Of a stretch of DNA of 64,000 bases, positions 11,001-21,900 are shown one piece after another. The notes under the pieces were generated by a model. The model did not search any database, was not told the origin of the DNA, and saw only the letters and a program-made list of their open reading frames with translations. Every line of letters begins with the position of its first letter. Position 1 is the stretch's first letter. The position numbers were made by a program, and so were the translations under genes. The stretch is from Lentinula raphanica (Eukaryota > Basidiomycota > Agaricomycetes > Agaricales > Omphalotaceae): positions 124,001 through 188,000 of the forward strand of contig JANVFP010000049.1 of assembly GCA_027919835.1 (NCBI GenBank), written 5' to 3'.

Positions 11001-12154
11001 GGTTGAAGGGCTTGCACAGAGAAGGAGGGCCGGTAATACGCGTAAGAAGTCCAGATAGGGTAAGTTGAAAGGCATGAACAAAGGGGAAAGCCGACGATAC
11101 GCGTAAACAGGTCGAGGGTGATGTAATTTAGGTGAGCGAGGGCCGAACGTCGTGTGTACAAGCTGGAAATGTGAGAGTGGGGTTGGGAACAATTTGAATG
11201 GCACAATGAAAGGGTGCCGGCGTGGTATCGTAACCAGAGATGACTAAACGAGGTAGAGACGAGCCGGGGATGACGAGAACGAGTCGGCGAGGTGCCGAAC
11301 GAAAAAGGAGGATGCGAGATCGAGGTTGTTGGCTTAGCGGGACCGAGGGACTTGACACGAAACAAGCGGGGCCGATGGTTTATGGTGGCGTTGAGATCCG
11401 GAGTCCAGTGGCGTCGACGCGAGTCGACGATGGTCCTACGGGACCTCGTTAGCGTGAAGGTAATCCGTTCGATGAACGGATTACGCACCAGTAATGGATT
11501 TAGTTGGTAGGCCGCGTCATCGTGGCCTCCAACCCTCTGAGTGTGTCCCTCATCGTCCTGATCCCTCCTCCATCGTGTCTTGAAGTCCTTGGCGTTGTCC
11601 CGATGGTTCCACGGTCTTGAGGAGTCGAGGATGGAGGAGGTAGAGGTCGAAGGTAAGAGAGCGATGAGAAGAATTAACCGTGCGAAAAAGTAAAGGCGGC
11701 GCTTCTGCGTTTGGATGCCGAGACGCCGAGTAAGCGCTGACTCGGCGTAGGCTCGGCCATGGATAAGAGAGGCTTGCAGAGGTTGTTTAGGCCTGAATAA
11801 ATGACAGAAAAATATGGAAAAATAATAGGAAAATCAGGAAAAATCAGGGGATGTGCTAGGAATATTTGAGAAATTTTTGGGGGTGGCCATGAGTCATGTT
11901 ATGCTTCATAACAGTACCGCTATTGAGAAGAAAACAAACCCCGATTCAAAGATGCGAAGTTGGTTGCTCTAAAATGGTTGAATGCCTGTCCTCCACTAAC
12001 AATTCGACGTTTCATAAATTGCTCATTCCGATTTATGAGTGCTTACCAAAAAGGATTGAAGGGGAAAGCAGCAGAATGGGCTGTACGGAAGCAGAAGCAG
12101 CACAGAGGTGTTTCGCAGCATGCTATGATGGCAATCGAGTCAATTCTGAACTGA
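8001..12154 (+). pseudogene. DDE transposase of mariner copy 2, multiply disrupted
   Basis: The reading starts at ATG 8001 with MARGRKKAHKGR, a basic N-terminus usual for this fungal family. An in-frame TAG at 8529-8531 and a TGA at 9645-9647 interrupt it; the frame resumes unchanged after each. Frameshifts follow near 9835 and 10090. Recognisable blocks in order: a KGPGIKHKSECTQYRY segment; a helix-turn-helix-like region; an MGWSYSVVKKGVY segment; a FHNESAFHHN site where the first catalytic Asp is expected but Asn is present; LFIFDNSSAHG (second Asp); CELNPIEMYWGW (catalytic Glu); then the LTR insertion; then an Ala/Lys-rich tail ending at 12154. Several lesions are C-to-T or G-to-A type. 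Confidence 0.88.
10405..11913. mobile_element. Solo LTR (1,509 bp) inside mariner copy 2
   Basis: It begins TGTTAGGG and ends TTCATAACA, with 5-bp duplications GTACC at 10400-10404 and 11914-11918. The transposase sequence is continuous once it is removed. No gag, pol or integrase motif is present, so it is best read as one large LTR left by recombination; a TRIM-like element is the alternative. A TATAAAAG box lies at 10689 and a near-perfect hairpin (GGACGTGTCA..TGACACGTCC) spans 10727-10764. A 303-residue minus-strand frame inside it lacks any family signature. Its last ~450 bases match the eroded copy at 13706-14127. Confidence 0.8.
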
Positions 12155-12343
12155 TACTGTAGATACATTGTACAAAAAGTTTCGTTGAATGGCCAAAAAA
12201 ATTTGGCAAAGCTAATTTGTCATGGGAAAAATCCGGAAAAATCGTCTTTCGACGAGCTGAGTATGATTCCGAGTTTATTTTCCTCATAGAATGAATATTG
12301 CAGCCGTCAAAAAATTTGTGGCTTTTGATTGTCCACAACTGTA

Positions 12344-13705
12344 AGTAATTTAATTATCCCTGGATAGTGTTCCATTCATTATGCATAACATCTGGGGACA
12401 TTAGTCCCATTGTTATGCATTGATCTTACAGCCCAGTGAAAATCCCGTCAAATCAGAATGAGTGATATCGTGTGAGATTGCAGTACGGGTGTCTCAATCG
12501 GTTGCTATCGGGATTCTCAGAGGCGAACAGAAGAGATTTCTGTTTGCCTCTGACTACATCTGTTCAATCTGTTCAACCTGTATTCAGAGTATAAATCAAC
12601 CCATATTGTAAACTTCGGAGACCTGACTTTGGTCCTTGGCAATGGAGACTCGAGAGACTTTTCCTGTTGCCAAACTTACATAATATGTGGTCGCAGGTTA
12701 CTTAAGTCAACTTTGAAAACTTCATGTCTTTGAAGTTGAACTTCTTCCTACTAACTCGTTTCTAAGTACTAAGACACAGTGGTTGAGTTTGTTCTTTCTT
12801 TGCCTTCAATCCTGTCTGTTCATCTCACTTATTGCTCTACAGTCTCAACTGAGCAGCCAACTTGATGTTATTATTTACCAGTGGACTTAAGGTTAGCAAC
12901 ACATCATTATTTCAAGCAGCTGTTGGAGAAGGAGCTTTAGATTGTCAAACAAGAGGTACATTCTGTAACTATACTCAGACTGACTCAGTGGTTGATGCCC
13001 TTTTTTTGTTTGCTTCCTGTTATTTTCCTCACAGTTGCACCCAAATCTGACTCATTCCTGGTTAGTGTTGGTTCTTTCTGATGGCCTGAGGTGAGTACGA
13101 CTCTATATGTCGCTCAGATGAGATACTGACATTATTGACATTGTAGCTCTTCCAAGCAAGCTTGCTCTCAATGGCATGAAATACACTCTCACTTTCCGCA
13201 AACCTTGCACTCGCTCTCAAAAGCCTCATGGGCATACCTAATTCTTGTTTCAATTTGACAATGGTCACGTCGGTCTGTTTTGACAACAGTTATGGCAGTC
13301 TTTTTCGACCACGATTACGGTGGTCAATAATATGCAATTTGTTGCCAAGTTGAGTATGGCAGGAGGACCCTTGGTTTAATGTTTCTTTATCCCATATATG
13401 TACAGTTTCACAAGTTCATATTAAGAGAACCAATAATGTATTTATATATCTTTTTCAACCAATCTGAACCAGTACGAACAGAATGTATGAGGGAACAAAT
13501 ACAATGAGAATAAAATCTAGAAGAACAGGCTCACCATATGAAAGAAATGATGCCAATCTATGGCAAACAATGTCACTCAATTTTCCATCTATAAATGTCT
13601 TATATTTTGAGCCAGAATGGATCACATCGAGTGACCTGACTACACCATTTCTCACTCGATCTTACCCGACAGGATTTTCACTGGGCTTACAGCCTCAACT
13701 GGCGG
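12344..13705. other. Gene-poor interval with an inverted repeat
   Basis: No supported gene. Short open frames (for example 12862-13050) lack signatures. A palindromic stretch spans 12381-12420: ATGCATAACA.. and ..TGTTATGCAT arms around GGGGACATTAGTCCC. The interval is AT-rich transposon-type sequence of unknown origin. Confidence 0.45.
12381..12420. repeat. 40-bp inverted repeat
   Basis: The left arm ATGCATAACATCTGGGGAC and right arm GTCCCATTGTTATGCAT pair with a 2-3 base irregularity around a 4-base loop. It lies 38 bases past the mariner right end and is not part of it. Confidence 0.6.
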
Positions 13706-14127
13706 TGCCTCATTAGTGTAAAAGTAATCTGTTCTATAAACAGATTATGCACCAATACTAGAAGATTCAGTTGGCAGGCTGCATCATCCAACCCTCTAGA
13801 CCTGGTCCTTGCCATCCCTGTTGTCCCTCTTTTGTGTCTTGTATCTGTTGATGTTGTCCTGGCAGTTCTGTGGCATTGGTTGAAGGAAAGGAAGAGATGA
13901 AAAGAGCGAGTCATGAGAAAAGTAAAAGACAGCACTTCCATGTTTGGATGCTGAGATGCCAGATAAATGTCAGCTCAGCATAGACTCAGTTAACAATAGG
14001 AATAGCTTGTAAAGACCATTTAGGCACAAATAAATGCAGGAAAAATACCAGAAAAATGGGAAAAAATACCAAGAATATTCAGGGAATTATTAGAAGAATT
14101 ATGGGGGGCAGGGACTATGTATGCTTC
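13706..14127. mobile_element. Eroded partial copy of the 1.5-kb LTR
   Basis: It aligns with 11440-11913 of the solo LTR through to the shared end ATGCTTCATAACA. Where the solo LTR has CG the eroded copy usually has TG or CA; for example AATCCGTTCGATGAACGG became AATCTGTTCTATAAACAG. The 5' two thirds are absent. It abuts a transposase fragment at 14128, apparently its insertion target. Confidence 0.8.
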
Positions 14128-14254
14128 ATAACAGATTGTAAACGAGAGTTTTATTGATACCAAGATACTTGCAAATTTTGTGTACAGTGAGTTGATAATC
14201 AAAACAGAAGATGATTGCTCTAGCCTTCAGATCATCTGAGTAGCAGTGAGGCAT
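14128..14254 (-). pseudogene. N-terminal HTH fragment of a Tc1-like transposase
   Basis: On the minus strand from ATG at 14254 the frame reads MPHCYSDDLKARAI.. ICKYLGINKTLVYNLL, a helix-turn-helix of the kind that opens fungal Tc1/pogo-like transposases. It is cut at the junction with the eroded LTR, so only about 42 residues survive. It differs from the transposase of the two mariner copies. Confidence 0.6.
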
Positions 14255-14429
14255 GATAGGATAAGATGAAGGTATGGATGGATTGTATTCTAAGGCAAAA
14301 AAGTATAGTACAGTGCTTGTGTAATGATATGAGTGACATATGAATTGCCAGGCTGCTGATGAGACCCTTTCTTTTTTTCTTTTTTGATTTTTCCACAGAC
14401 TTTTTAAAAGCACTGTAAACTAAGGCTTG

Positions 14430-14730
14430 AACAGGCCATTCTAACAGGGATTCAAATACATATGTGCCATCTCTTATTGGTGTGAGATCTAAATGTGTAT
14501 GTTTAAACTTACTCTTAAATAGGTATTCAAACAAAGGTAGTTCATCTCTTATTAGTGCAGTATCAGACTCCAATGTGTCTATTTAAATCAGGACTCAAAC
14601 AGAGCATTAAAACAAAGGTGCGTCACCTCTCGTTGGTGTGAAATCATACTTAAACATGTCTGTTTAAGTCAGAACTTGAACAGGGCATTTAAACAAGTAA
14701 GTCATTCACAGTTGGTGTCTGATCTTGTTG
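14430..14730. repeat. Degenerate ~80-bp tandem repeat, four units
   Basis: A phrase like CATCTCTTATTGGTGTGAGATC recurs at about 14468, 14543, 14624 and 14703, each followed by A/T-rich text with GTTTAAA and TCAAACA words. Spacing is 75-81 bases and the units are diverged. No coding capacity. Confidence 0.6.
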
Positions 14731-15328
14731 TGTAGCTGATAACATTAAACACTATCATAAGTCAAGCTTTAAATGAGGTCTCATAGTATAGCTCAATATA
14801 TACATGTGAATGCATTTATTTAAACATGTTTAAGTCTGAGGTGGGGTAGGCCATGCTTGTTTAAGTAAAACTCTGATGGTTACTGATGAATGGTACTTTA
14901 ATACTGCTGCTTTCACTTTGATTTACATGAGACCCGCTAGCAGTGACAGCATCAGGGACACTTGGGGCATATTCAATATCCGGTGTTAATAGATTGGGCC
15001 TGGGTGGGATGAGCTGAAATACTTTGTGAGTACAAGGTCTAATATGTCACTCTGAGGTTTGAGCACATACTGGCAAGTTCAGGGGTATTGGTCTCTTCTG
15101 AGGAATGACTACAGAAGCAGTTTTGATACTATCTGCTTGTTTAGCACCAACAGAATCACTGTGTTGTCAATCAGCTTTTAGCTGCATGCAGAATTATTGA
15201 GCAGTAAGGACAAACCTGCTAGTATGAATGGGACTTTGATCATGAATGGAAAAAGACTCAGAGCAATGATTCTATATGAAAGAAAGTATAAGTGCTCAAA
15301 GGTCAAGCTGAATAGAATAAACGTTAAC
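14731..15328. other. Non-coding interval downstream of the kinase
   Basis: I see no gene here. The sequence is AT-rich and CpG-poor and lies between the minisatellite and the stop codon of the minus-strand kinase. Confidence 0.4.
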
Positions 15329-16888
15329 TCATACACTCACAACTTCAGCCTTATGAACCCCAGCTTGAAGAATGTCTAGAATGCTGCGCAAAGTGTGAGG
15401 TATACTAACAGCTTCGGGCCTCTTCAGAATTTGTTCAGACCAACATGAATTCAACAGTTCACTGATTGAGTGAAAAGCAGGTTCAACTAAAATAGCATCC
15501 ATGGGAAGAATGGGTCGAACTCCATGGAGAACATCAATTGCAACACTGATATCCATAGCATAGTGAGAGAACGGGGGTTCACCAGTCAAGAGCTACAAGT
15601 TAATATTACACATCAATCAGACACTGTAGTTCAGATCAAGAAATATAGAGGCTACCTCACACACGGTACACCCGAATGCATAAATATCTTTTGAGGTGAG
15701 TTTACCTTGTATTGGTCGAGAGCTTGAGCTAGGATTGATGAATTCCGGTGCCAACCATCGGAGGGAACCTTGGAAGGTAGTAGACTGTGTTGGACTGACT
15801 GATTGTGTGTCCAGAATAGAGAGGCCAAAATCCGCCAGGCAGCAATGAAAGTCATCAGAGATCAGGATATTGGCCTAATGTTACAACACAATGGTTAATG
15901 CACTGCAGATAGGACACACTGTGAGAACATTATAGTACGAACTCCTTTGATATCGCCATGGACAACAGGCGGATCAAGCCCATGGAGATAGGCAACCCCT
16001 TCAGCAATTTGTACAGTCTGAGATAGATATCACATAAATCAATCAATCATACTAGCAATGCAATAAGGACTTGCATAGAGCATTTTAGTATGGATATCTA
16101 GTTTCCGTTGACGAGAGTAGGACATCATATCGCCATTGGACATCCATGGCGAGATGATACAATAACTTGGCGTAAAGAATTCTGTATTGATGCCAAAGAA
16201 AGGCAAAATGTTTGGATGTTTGAGTTGCCTCCATAGGATGACTTCCTTGCTGAGATCCTGAGATTCATCATATCAAAAAGCAAACTCAAAAGGCAAATAG
16301 AAAAGTTTCAGAGCACACCTTCAGCAACTTTTCTCGGTCTGAATCACATTGGAAAAATCGCAAGACCTTGATGCAAACACGTTTGTCTTCCCAACGACCA
16401 ATCCAAATGTCCTAGAGCATTTAATGAATTGGAATATTGACCAGAAGAATATAGAAATATTCTCATACTGCAAAACCTCCCCCTGCAACTGCTGTTTTGC
16501 TTTCACAGATCAAACCTTGGAGATACATTGATGGGGGCAAGACACCATGTGTCTGATTTAAGTGCCGCATGGACTTCAGATATCTCTTCCAGTGTTGAGT
16601 TTTTTTCATTGTCTGAGCTTCGTCAAGCTCCTAGTAAGAGGAAACATCTTCAATGAACTGATCCATGTGCCAGTAAAGACAATATCTTACTGCCTGCAGA
16701 GCCTCCATGATCCAAACTGCTTCATCCTTGCTCGCGACATTGAGATGTGTTTCATGGAAGTCATCAGCAGCTACTAATGCAAAGATCTTGGTCTTTTCTG
16801 ACTTGGTGACAATGGTGTCCAACTCAAGAGAAGGGAACATGATGGTGGCTTCAAAGTTCAGAACAGTCTGAATGATGCCAATGACCAT
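15329..16888 (-). CDS. TKL-type protein kinase, seven phase-0 exons
   Basis: Minus-strand exons 16888-16691, 16630-16469, 16411-16319, 16257-16075, 16017-15943, 15874-15656 and 15592-15329 join in phase 0 at every border, giving 397 residues. The kinase elements are all visible: Gly loop AVAGGGFADIWIG, catalytic Lys in VCIKVLRFF, HGDIKGANIL catalytic loop (HGD in place of HRD), DFGLS, APE, and the C-lobe LLTGEPPFSHY and CWSEQILKRP. This pattern is that of the expanded tyrosine-kinase-like families of Agaricomycetes; the substrate is unknown. The fourth intron (16074-16018) needs a GC donor (GCAAGT). Upstream exons may exist, so the start at 16888 is the first usable ATG only. It is intact although it sits beside decayed transposons. 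Confidence 0.78.
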
Positions 16889-17456
16889 TGTACCAGCCCC
16901 TGGGTTTAAGTATAGTCTGGAAGGCTGTGGGTTTGTGACAATCCATGAGCAACAAAAAACTTGAGGGTTGAGATGTGAGTAGGTGTGATGATCCCTGATT
17001 GCAGTAAGTATACTGTACCTACAGTGGATAGCAAATTGTGTCTTTGCTACCCTCAGCATTGCCACCCATTCATTACATTTGTTAGAACGTGTTTCATATG
17101 CACTTACTATACAGGGTACGGTATAGGTAGCTTGAACATTTCCTTATCAGTTCATTCACCTCAAGCTCAGACTAGATTTACTTCCGTGTTTCATATTACT
17201 AATACTGTACAGTACCATAGCCTACATGAAGGCTGTGGCAGTGGCTCCCTCAGTTGTTCTACATGCAACTGAGGTGAGCCACAAGCCTAGTACAGCCGTC
17301 ACTTTACTTACATGCTTTGTAGATAGATTCTTTACAACATTGCATCCGGCTGACACAGGATATTGAACAAACACTACTGCTAAAACTCACAATCGGATTA
17401 AAGTGTTTCACCATTAACGATTTCAACTACAGAAGTGGACATACAGACAATGTAGA
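16889..17456. other. Interval between kinase and upstream ORF
   Basis: I see no convincing exon, although additional 5' exons of the kinase could lie here on the minus strand. The sequence has several TACTGTACAG-like words but no repeat or motif I can name. Confidence 0.35.
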
Positions 17457-17879
17457 TCAATTGGCTGCCTGTCTGGAGAGATACTCATTCAAAGCCTGGC
17501 ATAATTGTGGGTTGTGCCATGATAGTTCTTGTCCTCTTGGCGGCAGTATCTCCGAGTATCTCTGAAAACCCGAAGATGTCTTCCTGGCAGACACTCTCTC
17601 CCTGTCCCTTATCCTCTCCCCGTACGTCTGCCTCTGCCACTCCCAGGATGTACTAGGAATAAACTCCAATGACAATCCCTCTTGTTTGATGGTCTCATCT
17701 GTTTCTGGTTTTTCCGAAGGGTACCCTAAGTTTTGATTTTTACTACCTTTCCGCCTATGCATGCCTCGCTTCAATTGAGCTCGAAGAGAATCAGCGGCAC
17801 CTAGCGTATCTGACTCAGGGTAAGCAGCTTGCTGCTCGAATTGAGGTTGGAGCAAACTGGGTGCGGAAACAGAATGCAT
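17457..17879 (-). CDS. Hypothetical 140-residue protein, or 5' exon of the kinase gene
   Basis: An ATG-initiated minus-strand frame encodes a charged, Ser/Gln/Glu-rich product with a basic RGMHRRKGSKNQN patch near residue 40. It has no membrane segment and no recognised domain. It lies upstream of the kinase on the same strand and could be its first exon, but I found no in-phase splice linking the two. Its composition is more like host coding sequence than the AT-rich repeats beside it. Confidence 0.3.
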   Translation of the reverse strand: MHSVSAPSLLQPQFEQQAAYPESDTLGAADSLRAQLKRGMHRRKGSKNQNLGYPSEKPETDETIKQEGLSLEFIPSTSWEWQRQTYGERIRDRERVSARKTSSGFQRYSEILPPRGQELSWHNPQLCQALNEYLSRQAAN

Positions 17880-18115
17880 TCATGATGGTCATTTGCCCGG
17901 TGGCAGAGAGGGAAATATTCCATCAGCATCACCATCGAGCTTCAAACCGAAGCGTTTGATACTGCGGGAATTGCGCAGAAAAGCTTTCTTTCGAGGAGTC
18001 TACCGAGCATGCCACTTGTACTAACTTTATCTACAAGAACAGTTCCTCATCAACCAACCCCGAGTCGTTTCAACAAGTACCAAACCTTCTGTACCAAGTG
18101 GATTTGATGACTCCT
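17880..18115. other. Short intergenic stretch
   Basis: Nothing recognised. It lies between the divergent hypothetical ORF and the decayed zinc-motif fragment. Confidence 0.35.
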
Positions 18116-18330
18116 ATGAACCAACGACGATCTAGTACCTACCGAGGTACTGCCCAACCGGAGCGGCGATTCCATTGTTCAGTGTGTAATGGTTGTCCTA
18201 TTCCCGTTTGTATCAAAGCACTTGAAAGGCATATGTGGTGAATGGGACCGACCACGAGCTGTTGAAAGCGTACAACAGCGACAAGTTTGACAAGCCCGGA
18301 AACTTCCAATCATCCCAAGAACCTTCTGCT
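18116..18330 (+). pseudogene. Decayed copy of the Tnp2-like zinc-motif gene
   Basis: From ATG 18116 the frame reads MNQRRSSTYRGT.. FHCSVCNGC.. LERHMW and stops at 18239-18241. A one-base frame change would continue as EWDRPRAVES, matching ADWDRRREAL of the gene at 4341. A donor-like GTAAGT follows at about 18332. It is homologous to the 4341-4889 gene but frameshifted. The flanking direct repeats of that gene are not present here. Confidence 0.6.
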
Positions 18331-18953
18331 GTAAGTACAATCAAGCCTGGAGCAACCTGTTGAAACAGTGTTGACGTTGATGTCATTCACTAATGCGGGA
18401 CACAAACCGTCCGCTGCTTTATCCAACGAGGCCTGGATGCCATGCCCATCAGGTGCAGACGTCATTGGAAAAATACTTGGGGACTGGTGAATCGTGATAA
18501 CAGAGGAGCGGAAACGCCGGCAGTGGTGAAGAATATACAAGAGTTGGGTAGTTTTAAAGATAAAGAGAATGAGGGTGGGGAGTCATCAATGGAGAGTGAT
18601 TCGAGGGAGGAACTAGTACCAAAGATGATGTTGAAGATGAGCATAGAGTCGACGAGTTGTTCAAGCCGAGTGTTTTTGTTTTTTCTTTACTTTTTCCTGT
18701 CATTCGGATTCAGGTTTTAATTCCTTGTAAGCATATCTTTTGCAGTCTTGAACTAGCCTGGTCTTGAATATGCTGTGAATACTTGCCAGTTTGCTATCAA
18801 CCGGTGTGGTTTGGGTGTGGTTCTTGTTCAACGTTCAACGTTCATGAGTCAGCGAAAAGTAGTAAGAACTATTTCGGCTCGGCCGAGACCTGCCGAGACA
18901 CGCGTCAATCCGAATGGCTCCTAACTTCCACGTCCATTTCTCTTACCTCCATC
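18331..18953. other. Region upstream of the transcription factor
   Basis: A frame at 18442-18720 (RNRDNRGAE-like, then acidic) may be the remnant of the second exon of the decayed zinc-motif gene, since that gene also has a Ser-rich second exon. I could not join it in phase. The remainder is the 5' region of the transcription factor. Confidence 0.35.
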
Positions 18954-21900
18954 ATGTCCGACGACGAATCAGAATATCCGATAGAACATAAAAGACCTAG
19001 ATTACCCAACGCATGTAACCCTTGTCGCTCGAAAAAAGGTAAGCAACCTATTCGACTTTACTTCATTCATGATCTCTCAAGTTCAATTTACCGGTAGTCA
19101 AATGTACGAGTGTTGTAAAGACGGTTTGGCCGTAGAATTCATGAGATTTCGAAGGTGATAGCGCAATCATGCCAGGAAACATATGCTCCAACTGTATCGC
19201 GTACAGAACGGATTGTATACGTGAGCCTGCAAAGGTAGGAGTTGCGACTGCATTAGGACCAGTGACCGAATCATGATTTTCTTCTTGTCTATCAGAGACG
19301 CGGTCCTCGTATAGGGTGAGTGTTATGCGTTACTCCACTGGAAATATGGATGGAATTCAACTATCCCAAGGCATTCTCAAGATACACAAACCGTAGAAGC
19401 TGTCGTGGATGCTATCTTATCTACCAGGCGACCATTCGAGGTACCCAAAGACCCAGTGAAAGCCAAAGAGATCCTAGTTCGTCTTGCAAACCATATCAAA
19501 CTCCTTCAAGAAGACAACGACCGATTACGACAAGGCATTTCCTCAAAATCCAATTCTTCCCATGGAAACTCCCCTCCTCCGCCCTCGTCCGACTCACCGG
19601 ACGCAGAAACACCATCGTCTTTACCTCGAATCATGAGTGAACCGCTCGCAATATGTGATGGCTACACCGTCGAAGATCTCACTCAGAATTTTAATCTGCT
19701 CGAATTCCAGAATTTTAATCTGCTCGAATACGATGATAACTGTGCACGGCATTTTGGTAGTTCGAGTAACAGGAGCTTCGTTAGAGACGCTATGAACATT
19801 CAAAAAGAGTATGCTGAGAATGCGGGGCTGGTTGACGTGAGGCACTCTTTCAAGCGGTTAGATTTCTGGACGGTCCACCCGGTGAGTCCTCTTCACAGTT
19901 ATCTCTATCCGAGTGGCTATTAACATTCGAATATGCACCATAGTGGCAAAACCCCAACCCTCGACGTCCACCTCCGCCCTACAAATTCCCACCAGACGAC
20001 TTGATGTACACTCTCTTCGATCTCTACTTCATGCACATCAATCCCCTCTTACTCTTCTTACACCGCCCGTCGTTCCTCCGATCTGTAGCAGAAGGCCTCC
20101 ATCGTACTGATCGTTACTTTGGAGGCCTAGTGCTATGTGTATGTGCGCTCGCTGCACGCTTTTCCAACGATAGTCGTGTTCTCGAGGACAGTCTTACCTC
20201 TGAACGATCCATTGGCTGGAAGTGGATACGTCAGATTCAGCCTATAAGACACGATTATGTCGAGACTGCGTCTATCTACGAGATACAGATGTATTTGGTG
20301 TGTGTTCTCGTTGTCTCATCCTTTCTCAGGCAGCTGAAGATCTGCGAATCACATTCATGCTAGGCATACATCAACTTCGTAGGGTCGAGCACCACCCCAG
20401 AAATCTGCTGGATTCTCATCAGTATCGGTGTCCGTCTACTGCAAGACGTGGGTGTCCATCGAAAACGGCCTGCTCGTACCAAGCCAACCGTAGAATCGGA
20501 GTTGTGGACAAGAGCGTTCTGGATGTTGAACATGTATGATATATTCGCGAGTACGATGTTGGGTCGTCCTCGGTCTATGTCTCAAAATGAGTATGTGTCG
20601 TTCACGGTTCACGGCTTGGGTGAAGTTGTCTAATCACAGCTTGCATCAGTTTCGACACAGACCTACCGATTGACTGTGACGATGAGTATTGGGAGCATTC
20701 GGATCCTGATCGAGCATTCCAACAGCCTCCTGGGATACCTTCGTCGACTTCTTATTGGATTGCGTTCTTGAAATTAATGGACATTTTGGGCTTAACGCTG
20801 CATACCATTGTGAGTAATAAACGACTATAATCGGGTCCTGTTGTAACCCTTAATCGCCATCTCAGCACGCCGTGAAGCCGACTGACATGTGGTCTGCAAC
20901 TGTGGGTTTAACAAAGCAAGAGTGGAATGGAAGGATCGTTTCTGAGCTTAATTCTCTGCTGAACAATTGGGTCGATAAAATTCCTGACCATTGTAGGTAA
21001 TTTCGATGATACCGCTTGTTAGAGTTGACTCACATGAAAACAGTGAAGTGGGACCCTAATCGAGAGAACATCCAACATTTTGATCAGTCCGTCGTACTCT
21101 ATACGACCTATTACTGGGCTCAGGTGAGCCCAAACCTCAAATCTTTATGTATCCGACATCGTATACTCACCTCATGTTCCCCAGATCCTTGTCCACCGAC
21201 CATTCATCCCCGTCCAGGCGAAGACCCACACCCCGATATTCCCTCACTCGCGATCTGCGCCAATGCTGCACGATCCTGCTTGCACATCGTGGAAGTTCAT
21301 CATCAGCGGGGGACCAATGCGTTTCTTGTACCGAATGTCATAGTCAGTGTATAATCTCACCCTCTGTTCAAAATCTTCCTTGTTGAAGCGAGCTCCTTAC
21401 CAGATGGCCTTGTTTCATTCTTCTATCGTGTTGCTGATGAACATGTGGAGAGGAAAATACCTTTTGGAGTCCTCGTCGTTGAATATCAGCAAGGATCTAG
21501 CTGATGTTCATCGGGCTATAAACGTCTTGCATTCTCATGAACAGAGGTAATCGTCGTCAGTCATCCAATTACCTACCCGCGCTCTGACGATACTTGGTTC
21601 ATGGCAGATGGGAATATTCTGGGAGGCTAGCGTGAGTTCGGGGTTTTTCTAGCGTTATTCAGGTCTCGACTCACTGCGGTTCTGCGTATTCTAGAGATAT
21701 ACTAATGGAAGTGATATCCGTCAGCCACTTCCACCCCAGTCAATTCAACCTGACCAACTCGACCTTGAAACGACCCCGGATAGACTCTTCCGAAAATCCC
21801 TCCTTACCTCAATCATCTTCCTCAACTATGACGGCTCATCAAGACACCAATGGAGAGGAACGACCGATAGCTGGAAGCAGTAGGGTTCTAGCGGCACTGG

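Larger units (their letters stand above)
7658..12341 (+). mobile_element. Tc1/mariner-type element, copy 2, with solo LTR inside
   Basis: Terminal inverted repeats CAGTTGTGGACAATCAAAAG (7658) and its reverse complement (ending 12341) are each flanked by TA. Without the 1,509-bp LTR and its 5-bp duplication the element is about 3.17 kb. The plus strand carries one long transposase gene, now a pseudogene. The 3' 210 bases match the 3' end of copy 1. Confidence 0.9.

Noticed and set aside
10577..11488. 303-residue minus-strand ORF inside the solo LTR
   Set aside because: It has no family motif, lies entirely in an LTR bounded by TG..CA and target duplications, and overlaps other frames equally long for the GC content.
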